The notes under the pieces are model-generated. The model saw nothing but the letters and a program-made list of their open reading frames with translations, was not told the origin of the DNA and searched no databases. 64,000 nucleotides of DNA. It comes from Numida meleagris. Lineage: Eukaryota > Chordata > Aves > Galliformes > Numididae. A program made the position numbers and the translations under genes. The first letter of the stretch is position 1. The number at the start of each line of letters is the position of its first letter. This document shows positions 23,226 to 33,512 of the stretch, piece after piece. Location: positions 14,550,183 to 14,614,182 of the forward strand of contig NC_034438.1 in the NCBI RefSeq assembly GCF_002078875.1, in the 5' to 3' direction.

Positions 23226-26200
23226 GTGAAATTTGGGAATTTTGAATCTAAAGTCAGAAAAGCTAATTCTGGAAAAGGAGAAGACTGTAACATAAAAATC
23301 ACTGAGTATCTGCACAGAAATTTAGGTCTTCCAAGTGATAACACCATAGTCTTTGATTCTGGGAACACAGATCTAGTGCAGAGGTGGAGGACTTTCACAT
23401 CTTGGCTGTACCACAGTAGTTGTTGACATATAAAGTCTCCTTAAGAATTCAAAGTAGAGAAGACTTTCACACCCCCATGGCTACTATATGGGCTCATGAA
23501 CATAGTCATACCCCAGATGATAGCTCACATTGTTCAGTGCGGAGCATCCTTGCCCAGAAAAGGTTAAGAGCTGACAGAGGCAATGGCTTGGAACTGTTCA
23601 AGCCACTCCTGGCTTGTATAGACTCCAGATGTTTTAACATACTTGGGAAACACATTGAAACGGTGCACTGATTTTACAAGAATTATTCGAAGCATAACAT
23701 GAATTATTTTATACTCACGCTGTTTTCTTTTTCTTACTTTTTAAAAAATTTATTATATAGGAGATGTTCCATCAAATTATTTCTTTTGTGGTTAATTGCT
23801 CAGTGTAAACTTGCACACAATTTTTTTCAGTGCTTAAGAAATTAACTAAGGAAGGTGGAATTCTGAGTGAAATTCTTAGTTAGTAAGAGGGTAGCATCTA
23901 TTTTTCATTTTAATAAGTTGATTAAAAATGTATTATTACTAAATTCCTTCAACTCTTTACCCATTTAGTTGCCTTAACTGCATGATTCAATTCCTTTTAT
24001 TTTAGACTAGCTTCTATTTCACACATTTTTTTGCATAAAGTAATATATGCTTTATTCAGTATTATTAAAACTGTTGAAATATTCAATAGTGAACTCACTC
24101 TCCTTATCTCAGTAATCTGTTAGTAACTCTAGATGAAAGTCAGTCTTAAGTGAACCTACTCTTTTAATTCATATATTAAATAAGACCTTTCTGAAACTTC
24201 AAATTCATGTCTGTCAAAAGCAGTGATTAAGAAGAGCAGAATTCTTCAAATTTCATAAGATATCCATGAAAATCTCAATTTTAAATACATTCAAGAAGAA
24301 TTCTTATATCAAAACCATAGATAAGCAAGTGTAGCAGCTATGTGCCCATGCCCTGATGAACTTTTGCTCATGATGAGAGACTAAGGGCCTCATTCATGTA
24401 GTCATTTAAATACCTAAGAAGCAATTAGGTAATGAGATGTTTCAAAGGTACCTTGGTCCCCTAGATTAGACTAACAAAAAAGACTTTCACAAGTCACTGC
24501 TACATTAGGATAGAACTGTTATTTAGACAGCACTGCTACTTGCTGTTTTCCAGCTATTACACAACACTTAAGGTTTTAAGTCTCAATCCTTTCATTAGAT
24601 TAACATGTGTGCCTAAGTCATCAGTCACAAATGATTAAATGTCCATTTGACCAAAGAGAGGAAATGAGGATGTATTCTTGAGATAACATACTTCTCTGAG
24701 AGTTGAGCATTGTCCGCTGCAATGAATGTCTTGTTAGTCTAGGTAATCATTATGTGCAGGAGACCATTAGTCAGCTTATAGGGAATCAGACTACAAGAGA
24801 CGCTACCAGGCTAACCAAGAGCTAAGGTGCTTAGAACTACCATTTGAAAAGTTCAATGTACAATTTGAATATGCATGCAGACATTTTTCTGTTGTAGATT
24901 TTAGAGGATTTTTTTTAATTGTATCTACTTTAGTAAACAACAAGAAAAGATTATATCAATATGATCAAAGGAAATAGGAAAGACATTTAATTCTGTGCAC
25001 TACCTGTATCTTCATTTGTACAATGGAGCTTAGCTGAGACCTATCACATTGACATTCCTCAGAGTACTTTATAGCTGTTAGTATCAGGACCATGCTATTA
25101 TGTTTCACTTTATTTTTGAACCTAGAAAGAAAAAACATAGAAAACTTAAAATACAGTTTTTTCTACATTTAGGTCATTTGGTTCTGAATTGTCTTAAGCA
25201 GAATTTGTTCGATTGTTATGGTTGTCAGGGATTATATTTTTGCTATTTTGCAGATTACCTGAAATATCATTTTTCATTAGACACCTTTAAGACATCCAAG
25301 GCAGCTGTAGTACAGTAAGGTGAGAATCATATCCTGAACACTCCAAAACTGAATGAAGTCTCAGAAGACCTTCACCTGGGTAGTGAAAGTACAGTCAAGC
25401 TACTAGGTTTAGAAAATTGTATCATCCCATTTCCAGTACTTTAATCCATTTACTCCTTTAGCTTCCATTACCAGTTCTGTCACACCGAGAGTGGAGATCA
25501 GACCCACTTTCAATCTTCTTTGATTGCATTGAGATACCTTCTGTAATGTTCAGGTTGATTTAATAATACCCTCCTTAATTTCATTTTTTAAAAATATATC
25601 AAAAATCCCATAATTATAAAAGTAGTAACAGTGTCAAACTTTGGACCATGTCAAGCTCAATGGCATGGATAATAAATCTGAGTAGGTGGCAAGGAAACTT
25701 TTGCTTGAAACAATTTCATTTGATTAAGATTCACTCTGCATAGGGAAAGAGGAGTTTTATCTTCTGAAAGAGGAAAAAGCACATACATATTTCTGGGTTT
25801 TCTGCTAGATCTTAAGAAACATTGGTCACATTTTAAGGTTTTTTTATTATTATTCTTACCTATTGGAATTCAGAAATCAGATTTGAAAATGTGATGAGCT
25901 TGATGCACTGGAAGCACTAATGGCAAATAAAGCAGTGTGATTTAATTTTTACATGAAATGTTTGATATTGTGAATTGAGTAGCTGAGAAAAGAAATCCCA
26001 CGATTTGTCCATTTGTCAAGTTTGGAATGTTTTGAGTAAACAGAAAAAGAAAAGCAACTGATAAAATATTTTCAGGTAGTTCCAACTTCAGTTTATGACT
26101 GTTCAAGGTTATGCAAATGCAATCATGTTAAAATGTTGATTATTATTTGGAAAAAAAAGCCAAGATATTGTAACATGTACTTATAATTCAGTAATGGGAG

Positions 26201-26895
26201 ATCGTTACAAAATTTTGGAGAATGCAGACATACTCTTTTAACACTTTATTATTAAAATCTAGCATTTTGTGTGATCTTCAACCTCAAAAGAAAACAATAT
26301 GCTTTCATAGTATCATTATGAGATATCAGAGTCATAAGAATGTATTTTCCAAAATGTGAGAGTAATGTTCTGATTCTCTTTTAGGTTTTATGGTAGATTT
26401 TTAACAATTCACTACAAGAAAAAAAGAAGAGCTCTTGGTGGCATAGATTCCTTGCAAAAAGGAACCAACTTGGCTCCTTGTTGCTAGAAAACAATATTCT
26501 TCTTTCTTCCACATACCATCATGTCTGACACTGAAATGGACTACTAACATGGAAACTGAGCTTTTTGGTAACCTTTAAAAGTACTCAAAGAAGATAAATT
26601 TTAAAATCACTAAGACACTTATTTTATGTAATTTTATCAAACTCAACCACAAAGTTCTTCTAAATCATGCCTGACAGCTGAATTAAATGTAAGAAAATCT
26701 TTACCCAGCAGGCACAAAATTGCTAGACCTAATGGGCAGATGGCATGATTTGCAAAAATGGCATTTTAAATTTGTATCTGGAAATAGCTCTAAGTTTTTT
26801 AAGTCAGACATCTGAAAACTGAAGCACACCTATACTTGATAATTCATAATAAAAAATTAGTTTGGGAAAAATTTTCAGTGCAAATCAGAGAAATG
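23226..26895. other. Unique noncoding DNA, 3.7 kb
   Basis: AT-rich, with no gene or repeat family recognised. Confidence 0.6.
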
Positions 26896-26925
26896 TATGA
26901 GGGCTGTTCCAAAAGTAACGCTGCT

Positions 26926-27347
26926 CCAGAGAAGCTGGTGAAGGGTATGGAACACAAATTTTATGAGGAGGGGCTGGGGGAACTGGGACTGTTTAGTCTG
27001 GAGAAGAGGAGGCTTGTGGAGACCTTCTCGCTCTCTACCTGAAAGGAGGTTGTAGCATGGTGGGAGCTGGCCTCTTCTCTCAGGTAACTAATTAGAGGAT
27101 GAGAGGTAATTGTTTTAAGTTGCACCAGGGGAGGTTAGATATTAGGAAAAACTTCTCAGAAAAAGTGTGGTGAGGTATTGTAACATGCTGCACAGGGAGA
27201 TGGTTGAGTTGCTGTCCCTGAAGGTGTTCAAGAAAAGCCGAGACGTGGCACTGAGGAACACAGTTTAGTGGGCATGGTGGTGATGGATTGATGGTTGACT
27301 AGATTATCTTAGTGGTCTTTCCAACCTTAATTATTCTATGATTCTAT
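26926..27347 (+). mobile_element. CR1 LINE 3' part inside the mariner 5' end
   Basis: It begins within the equivalent of the RRATKLVKGLEH block (KLVKGMEHKFYEEGLGELGL). It continues through [12 protein letters not shown] and a damaged 3' coding region. The 3' UTR has GTGGGCATGGTGGTGATGG and AGTGGTCTTTCCAACCTTAA, then two ATTCTATG-like units. Mariner sequence lies on both sides (CTGTTCCAAAAGTAACG before, TATATTGGCCCACATATCAC after), so this CR1 inserted into the mariner. The 3' UTR is of the same subfamily as the fragment at 47131-47222. Confidence 0.9.
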
Positions 27348-27544
27348 TATTATATTGGCCCACATATCACAGGTGGAAGCTGGTGATATGGCAGTAGAAG
27401 TTGAACCTTCCTGCCAATATCCCACTACATTTTTGTTGTCTTCTGACAGATGACAGCAGAGGGGCACTGTGGCAAAATGGCATCTGTTGGATGGGACTGT
27501 TTATAGAGCAAAGATGTCACTGAATTCCTCCTGCATGAGGAAAA

Positions 27545-28838
27545 TCATCTTCCTCTACCTGGACTTCTCCAAAGCCTTTGACAGGGTCCCTCATCACATT
27601 CTTCTCTCTAAATTGGAGAGGTATGGATTTGAAGGATGGACTGTTCGGTGGGTTAAGTACTGGTTGGCTGATCGCAGCCAAAGGGTTGTGATCAATGGTA
27701 CTGTGTCAAGGTGGAGGCCGGTCACGAGTGGTGTCCCCTAAGAGATCAGTCCTGGGACCGGTGCTCTTCAATGTCTTTATCAATGACATAGACAATGGAA
27801 TCAAGTGCACCCTCAGCAAGTTTGCAGATGACACCAAGATGAGCGGTGCAGTTACAGTAGGAGGGAAGGGAAGCCATCCAGAGGGACCTGGACAGACTGG
27901 AGAAGTGGGCCCACAAGAACCTAATGAGGTTCAACAAGGCCAAATGCAAGGTGCTGCACTTGGGCTGAGGCAATCCCAGGTATTTATACAAACTGGGGGA
28001 AGAAGTACTTGAAAGCAGCCCTGCGGAGAGGGACTTGGGGGTCCTGGTGGACAAGAAGCTGGACATGAGCCAGCAGTGTGCGCTGGCAGCCCGGAAGGCC
28101 AACTATGTTCTGGGCTACATTAAAAGAGGAGTGGCCAGCAGGGAGAGGGAGGTGGTGGTCCCCCTCTACTTGGCTCTTGTGAGGCCCCGTCTGGAGTACT
28201 GCATTCAGGCCTGGGGCCCCCACCACAAGAAGGACGTGGAGCTCTTGGAAAGAGTTCAGAGGAGGGCAACGAAGATGCTCAGAGGGCTGGAGCACCTCTC
28301 CTATGAGGAAAGGTTGAGGGAACTGGGCTTGTTTAGTTTGGAGAAGAGAAGGCTCTGGGGAGACCTCATTGTGGCCTTCCAATACTTGAAGGCAGAGTAT
28401 AAACAGGAGGGGGATCGACTGTTTATGAGGGTAGATAGTGATAGGACAAGGGGGAATGGTTTTAAGCTGAGACAGGGGAGATGTAGGTTAGATATTCGGA
28501 GAGAGTTTTTCACACAGAGGGTGGTGATGCACTGGAACAGGTTGCCCAGGGAGGCTGTGGATGCCCTGTCCCTGGAGGCATTCAAGGCCAGACTGGACGT
28601 GGCTCTGGGCAGCCTGGTCTAGTGGTTGGCGACCCTGCACTCAGGAGGGGGGTTGAGACTCGATGATCTTTGAGGTCCTTTTCAACCCAGGCCATTCTAT
28701 GATTCTATGATTCTATGATTCTATGATTCTATGATTCTATGNATTCTATGATTCTATGATTCTATGATTCTATGATTCTATGATTCTATGATTCTATGAT
28801 TCTATGATTCTATGATTCTATGATTCTATGATTCTATG
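27545..28838 (+). mobile_element. CR1 LINE, 1.3 kb, inside the mariner transposase, relatively well preserved
   Basis: The insertion starts in the RT palm at [20 protein letters not shown]. It keeps the [18 protein letters not shown] block and the catalytic box FADD at 27821-27832. One extra base near 27739 (at the GVPQGSVLG motif) and another shift near 27860 break the frame. From 28035 a 195-codon open frame (stop at 28620-28622) covers the rest: [75 protein letters not shown]. The tail is an expanded octamer array. The flanks are mariner sequence, with AAAA on both sides as a possible short duplication. It is the least damaged CR1 in the window. Confidence 0.95.
28693..28838 (+). repeat. 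(ATTCTATG)n octamer array, about 18 copies
   Basis: Tandem ATTCTATG units run as the tail of the preceding CR1. The only interruption is an N at 28742, which breaks the period by one base. Other CR1 copies in this window have about two units or decayed ones. The N is probably an assembly merge point inside the array. Confidence 0.97.
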
Positions 28839-29510
28839 AAAAGATTGCACCAATTGACATTTGCCAATGCTTGCTGAATGTTTATGGAGACCAAACAGTG
28901 AATGGGATTACAGTGAGGTGGTGAGTGGTGCATTTCAGCCATGGTGATAGCGATATGAAATGCCAGCCACATTCTGAATGGCCATGCACAGCTGTCACAC
29001 CATGAAATGAAGAGTGTCTCTATCAGCTCATCCGTGCAGGTTGGTAGATTACAAACAGGTAACTGTGTATGTAGCTGAATATCAGCTTCACTGCATTGGA
29101 ATCGATGGTGGCAATGTTAGAATATCACAAAGTTTGTGCCAGGTGGGTCTCACAAATGCTTACACAGGAACAAAAAGAACACCATATGCAAGTTTGCCAG
29201 GACCTACTGAACAAATGTGAGGCTGAACGTGACAGTTTCCTGGATTCCATTATTACTGGTGATGAGACATGGTATTACCTGTGAGGTGGAGTCAAAACAG
29301 CAGTCCACGCAGTGGCAACAAGGGAATTCCCCATCAAAGAAGAAGTTCAAGATGCAGCTGTCAGCAGGTAATTGATGTGTACTGTCTTTTGGGATAGGAA
29401 AGGTGTGATCTTTCTGGATTTCACAAACCATCAACTCAATGGTGTGATAGTGCTCTTTGTATCAGTTAAAGTTTCCATGGAAATAAATAGGAGACATTAC
29501 TTTTGGGATA

Positions 29511-29845
29511 ACAAATTCCAAATCAATTTTGGAAGGAACCTCTACTCTAATTTTCATCCAAAAATGAGGCAATTTCAAAAGTTTCTCATTGCTAATCTTA
29601 GTTTTGAAAATCTCAAAGGATGGCATCTGCAGAATCTCCTTAGGCAATTTGTTGTAGAGCTTAACCAAACTCACTGTGAAATTCTGCTTCCTTGCAACTA
29701 ATCTGAGTTTTCTTTGCTGCAGCTTGTAACCACTGCTTCTTTTACTCTGCTTCCTTGAGAAAAACCTGTCTCTGTTTTCTCTATCATTTCACTCCAGTAA
29801 GGCTGCAAAGAGGTCCTCCTTCCATATACCCCAGCACCTCAAGTC
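29511..29845 (-). mobile_element. Ancient CR1 C-terminal fragment
   Basis: On the minus strand the translation includes MSLVKLYNKLPKEILQMPSF followed by EIFKTKI. This parallels the CR1 block [24 protein letters not shown]. Upstream (29700-29840) further CR1-like phrases occur in broken frames, for example RKQSKRSSGYKLQQ and RKLRLVARKQNF. The tail is absent. The adjoining mariner ends exactly at 29508. Confidence 0.65.
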
Positions 29846-32543
29846 CAGTCTTCCTTTATGATAGATAGTTGTATTGTGTAACTCCAGGAACACATTTTCT
29901 AGAGTTGTTTGTAAAAACTATCTAGGGGTTGTGTTTCCAGTGCTTGCACTGAAAAATTGTTCCCCTGCACTCGTAGTTAGAAAAACTATTCTAGTCCTCA
30001 GACTAGAAATATTCTATTCCAGTGTATGACCATTTGTAATTGTGCCATCATTGCCTTTTAACTTTAACAGCTCTTCATCCTCCCCAGTAATAATAGTGCT
30101 GGTTTATTTATAGCTGTTCTCCAGATTTGTTTTCCTGGACTTGAAAAGTGAAATTCCCAGAGCAGAGCAGAGCAGAGTGGAGAATCTTTTCTAAAATGGT
30201 GATTATATTAACCCAATTCATGACTGCATCACCTTAATGGTTAATGACTAATTCCCCTAATGTCTCTCGGTATCTCTACTGCTTCCAGTTACCTCATTCA
30301 TTAAACATCTGACCTTGCTCCTTGTGTATTTTCAAAACGGAGAGATTTGATTTGGCCTCACATATGTTCTAAATGAGAGCTGTAACCATTGAACCACTAA
30401 CTCTTCTACAGTAAATTTCGCTTCATCCTCCATTTCTCTCTCTCAGAAAGTTCAAGTTACTCAAGACTTTTTTTTTTTTTCTCCTGTGGAATTATCGGAT
30501 GCAAATAAAGGATATTAAATAGATGAGAAGAACAATGGAACAAAAGCAAGAGGATAGAAATGTGTTTCTATTGTTCCTATGACTGAGACGATAGCTGGGA
30601 ATCTTCCTGTCAGAGCTGTCACACATTATTTGACTGAAATTCTCAGGAACTGTGTTCTGTTGAAAATAAGCTGAGATGGAGAAGCAGTTTCTTTTCCATA
30701 AAATTATTGATACAAGTTTAAAATGGAGATTTTGTATTTTAAACGCTGTGAACTCTCTCTCTTGTTATAAAAAAACTGGAAGGTAGGTTTGTAAAGTGAA
30801 AGTTGGAACATCATTCGCAGAAATTTCACAATATATGTAAACGTTGCTTGCGTTACTGGAAGCTAATGGCATGTCTGCAAAATTGATGGCTGCAGGAATG
30901 CAACCTTTAAAAGCTACAGAAAGGAAGAGAACATTAGTAAAGGACTAATAAATTTTTACTAACTATTAATTATTTATATTTTTAAATGTCCTTTTTAAAA
31001 CTAACTTACACAAAACTCTAGGAAAACAATACACATTAGGATTCAGAAAACACCATTCTCATATTAGTTTCTGCTTTTGTTTTGCAGTGCTGAAAAAATC
31101 TGTATTTGCACCATTCTTCATAAAATTAAAGAAAAATATGTATGTAATGATGGCAATGTGAGTATTAAGCTTAATTATAGAATGCTAGCATTAATACATA
31201 AAAGAATCTTAGGAATATTCAAGTATTTCAAGTGTTGTAATTGTCTTTAAACTTCAATGTGTAATCTATTTTTACTGATATCAAATGTAGGCATTTAAAC
31301 CAAGAAGTTTCCTTTTAACTGCTAGCAAACTTATGCTTTAATATTAAAAAGCATCTGATGAAATTTCAGTATTAAACGTTAAGGAGTAGCTTTTTAAAGT
31401 ATAGTTTGTAGACTTCTTTTAATTTAATTTGTAGGTACTTTGTATCATTTTTGTGAAGTCTAGACTTGATAAATGTTTTAAAGATAAAGTCTAGATTTAT
31501 TCTTTTAAGCATTACCAGGTGATCTGAAGACACTTTTTAATTAATATCTCTCTATAGTGTCTACTAATGGTTGTTACTGAGAAAAAAAAGGGTTTTGTTT
31601 TTGTTCTCTTGCAGGCAAGTCCCACGAGCACTCTAAATTTGGTTTGTAAATTAACATTTCGTTCAGGCAAAATGCTTAAGAGAAATAATAGAAAGGATGA
31701 GGAGTCCCTCTGACAAAGTTATGCATGATAAAAAGCAAATACACCCAGTGACCTGACAGATCTAGACATAAATCCAGATAATCTTTTCCTACGTATTTAT
31801 TGCATCCTACTCAACTTGATGGATTTGCTGCTAAACAGTGATATTCAGTTGTGAAGAACAGCAGCAAAATTTCAGTTGAAAAGGAGACCACAGCTGTTTT
31901 AACTAATGAAAGCATTAGACAGTTAAATATGCATTTGCTTTCTAAACCCTACACAGAGCTCTACTGACAAACCTTCACACCCTCCCATAAGAACAGTGGC
32001 TGTTGCTACATGTTTATAGAAATCTCCCACTCCTGGGGGAAATCATCACCACTCAGGCTGATGACAGACTAGACACAAAAGTAATTAGTCTTTTGGATTG
32101 TATATTTTATTGTGTAGACATGGAGAATTACCGTACCAAAGCTGACACTATGCACAATTTAAAAAATGAAAAAAGAGATTTTCTGGACTGTATTTGAAGT
32201 TTTTTTTAGCAATTAAGTCTCAATATTTGTTAAAGATATTCATAACTTCTCTGCCTTTGTGATGATGTCATGTACCTTCTGCACCAAGTCATTACATCAG
32301 TGTCAGTAGAGGTAGCACTAGGATTTTGCTTCTTTTACAAAACACAACAAAAATGCCACACCAACCAAATGGAGTCTTCTCCAGTGAGCTAGCTTGCCTG
32401 TCTCCAAAGCTAGGTTCCAAATATAAAATACTGGTAAATTTAATATTGTAAGAATAACAGATCTATTTTTCCCCTTTTTACTTCGAATTTTCTTCCTTCT
32501 GTTGAATCACACCTACTTGTATATAGAAAATACTGTTCATCAG
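29846..32543. other. Unique noncoding DNA, 2.7 kb
   Basis: AT-rich. T run at 30469-30481, GAGCA repeats at 30161-30176. It includes one exon-like segment at 31088-31157, listed separately. No known gene recognised. Confidence 0.55.
31088..31157 (+). other. Exon-like 70-nt segment with consensus splice sites
   Basis: The segment is preceded by a pyrimidine-rich acceptor, TTTCTGCTTTTGTTTTGCAG (ends 31087). It is followed by a consensus donor, GTGAGT (31158-31163). In between, the frame starting at the second base reads without a stop as AEKICICTILHKIKEKYVCN then DGN, and the third frame is open too. No protein family was recognised. Both signals arise by chance at times in AT-rich DNA, so this is a candidate only. 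Confidence 0.3.
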
Positions 32544-32927
32544 TGTTCTGGTCTCACTTGGAACAGACTTGATTTTTTCTTCATAGTGTCTAGTATGATA
32601 CTATGTTTTGGCTTTAGGAGAAGAACAGTGTTGGTAACACTGATGTTTTGGTTGTTGCTGAGCAGTGCTGTACAGATTAAGGACATTTCAGTTACTCAGC
32701 TTCTTGTACTGTGCTGACACTGTGGGAGGCTGAGGGGGCACAAAGGGCTGGGAGAGAACAGAACCAGGACCTGAAGTGGCCAAAGAGATATTCCATACCA
32801 TATGACATCATGTGAAAAAAAACCTCAAAAAATGGTGAAGAGTTGGCCATGCTGCTGTTTGGGAACTGGCTGGACAGCGGTTGGCATGTGGTGAGCAATT
32901 GCTTGTGCAAGACTTGCTTTCTACATA

Positions 32928-33398
32928 GGTTGCTCTGAAAGTAATACCTCCTATTTATTTCCATGGAAACTACAACAGATACAAAGAGCACAATAACAAA
33001 AATTCTGCATGGCCATCTGGAACATGGCTGGTCATAGAATCATAGAACGGACTTGGTTGAAAAGGACCATAACAATCATCTAGTTTCAACCCCCCTGCTG
33101 TGTGCAGTGTTGTCAACCACTAGTCCAGGCTGCCCAGGGCCACATCCAGCCTTGCCTTGAATACCTCCAGGGACGGGGCATCCACAACCTCCCTGGGCAA
33201 CCTGTTCCAGTGCGTCACCACCCTCTGTGTGAAAAACTTTCTCCTAACATCTAACCTAAACCTCCCCTGTCTTAATTTAAAACCATTCCCAGAATGGTGG
33301 GAAAGTTCAGCCTCTACTGCCATCCCACCAGCATCTGCCTCTGACATAGTGGGCCAATATAATAAAATAGGAAACATTACTTTTGGAGCAGGTCTGCA
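32928..33398 (-). mobile_element. Internally deleted mariner, antisense, inside the LTR
   Basis: It follows a TA (32926-32927). The left end GCTCTGAAAGTAATACCTCC is followed by ATTTATTTCCATGGAAAC and AAAGAGCACAATAAC, which is the reversed mariner 3' end. The right part has CAGCCTCTACTGCCATCCCA, GCATCTGCCTCTGACATAG, TGGGCCAATAT and ATTACTTTTGGAGCAGG, the reversed 5' end. No transposase coding region is present, only the two ends, so it is a MITE-like deletion derivative. The same mariner family as at 26898, in reverse. A (TG)n stretch at 33407-33418 follows. An antisense CR1 sits in its middle. Confidence 0.82.
33031..33290 (-). mobile_element. CR1 LINE 3' end inside the mariner
   Basis: It starts with the reversed tail TCATAGAATCATAGAACGG. 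It runs through CAGGCTGCCCAGGGCCACAT, GGGCATCCACAACCTCCCTG, CAACCTGTTCCAGTGCGTCA and CCTCCCCTGTCTTAATTTAA. Minus-strand blocks [20 protein letters not shown] and [12 protein letters not shown] are conserved without a stop, so the copy is fairly young. Possible flanking duplication ACATGGCTGG / GAATGGTGGG is imperfect. Confidence 0.95.
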
Positions 33399-33512
33399 AG
33401 TGTGCATGTGTGTGTGTGTATAATTATCATTACTTTTATTCTTTTTCCTCTTCCTTTTCTGCCTCATTAAATAGTTTTTATCTTAGCCCATGAGTTCTAC
33501 TTTTTTGTTTTC

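Larger units (their letters stand above)
26898..29508 (+). pseudogene. Mariner (Tc1/mariner, Galluhop/Mariner1_GG-like) with transposase pseudogene, split by two CR1s
   Basis: This is a mariner DNA transposon flanked by TA dinucleotides (26896-26897, 29509-29510). Its termini share the inverted core CCAAAAGTAA (5' CTGTTCCAAAAGTAACGCTG; reversed 3' CCCAAAAGTAATGTCTCC). Its pieces lie at 26898-26925, 27348-27544 and 28839-29508. The transposase shows ISLNSSCM-type N-terminal sequence at about 27505-27540, and helix-turn-helix-region remnants at 28845-29090. It then keeps RWVSQMLTQEQKEHHMQVCQ, LLNKCEAE and the mariner signature TGDETW near 29258-29272, which carries the first catalytic Asp. Frame breaks are present. 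Near 29440 the frame jumps directly into the 3' UTR, deleting the half of the gene with the other two catalytic Asp residues. The element can no longer move by itself. Confidence 0.9.
32544..33512 (+). mobile_element. ERVL-type LTR, 3'-truncated, split by a mariner
   Basis: The 5' part (32544-32925) starts TGTTCTGGTCTCACTTGG. It keeps GTTGTTGCTGAGCAGTGCTG, GGGCTGGGAGAGAACAGAAC, GATATTCCATACCATATGAC and GGTGAGCAATTGCTTGTGCA. After the inserted mariner the R/U5-like part resumes with ATTATCATTACTTTTATTC, TGCCTCATTAAATAGTTTTT and ATCTTAGCCCATGAGTTCTA. It then fades near 33512, so the last part is lost. Same family as at 14977 and 3229-4893. Confidence 0.85.

Noticed and set aside
28035..28622. 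A 195-codon open frame as a host gene.
   Set aside because: It is the C-terminal part of CR1 ORF2 within a 5'-truncated, frame-broken copy.
28693..28838. The octamer array as a CRISPR or satellite array.
   Set aside because: There are no spacers. The unit is the standard avian CR1 tail and directly continues a CR1 3' end.
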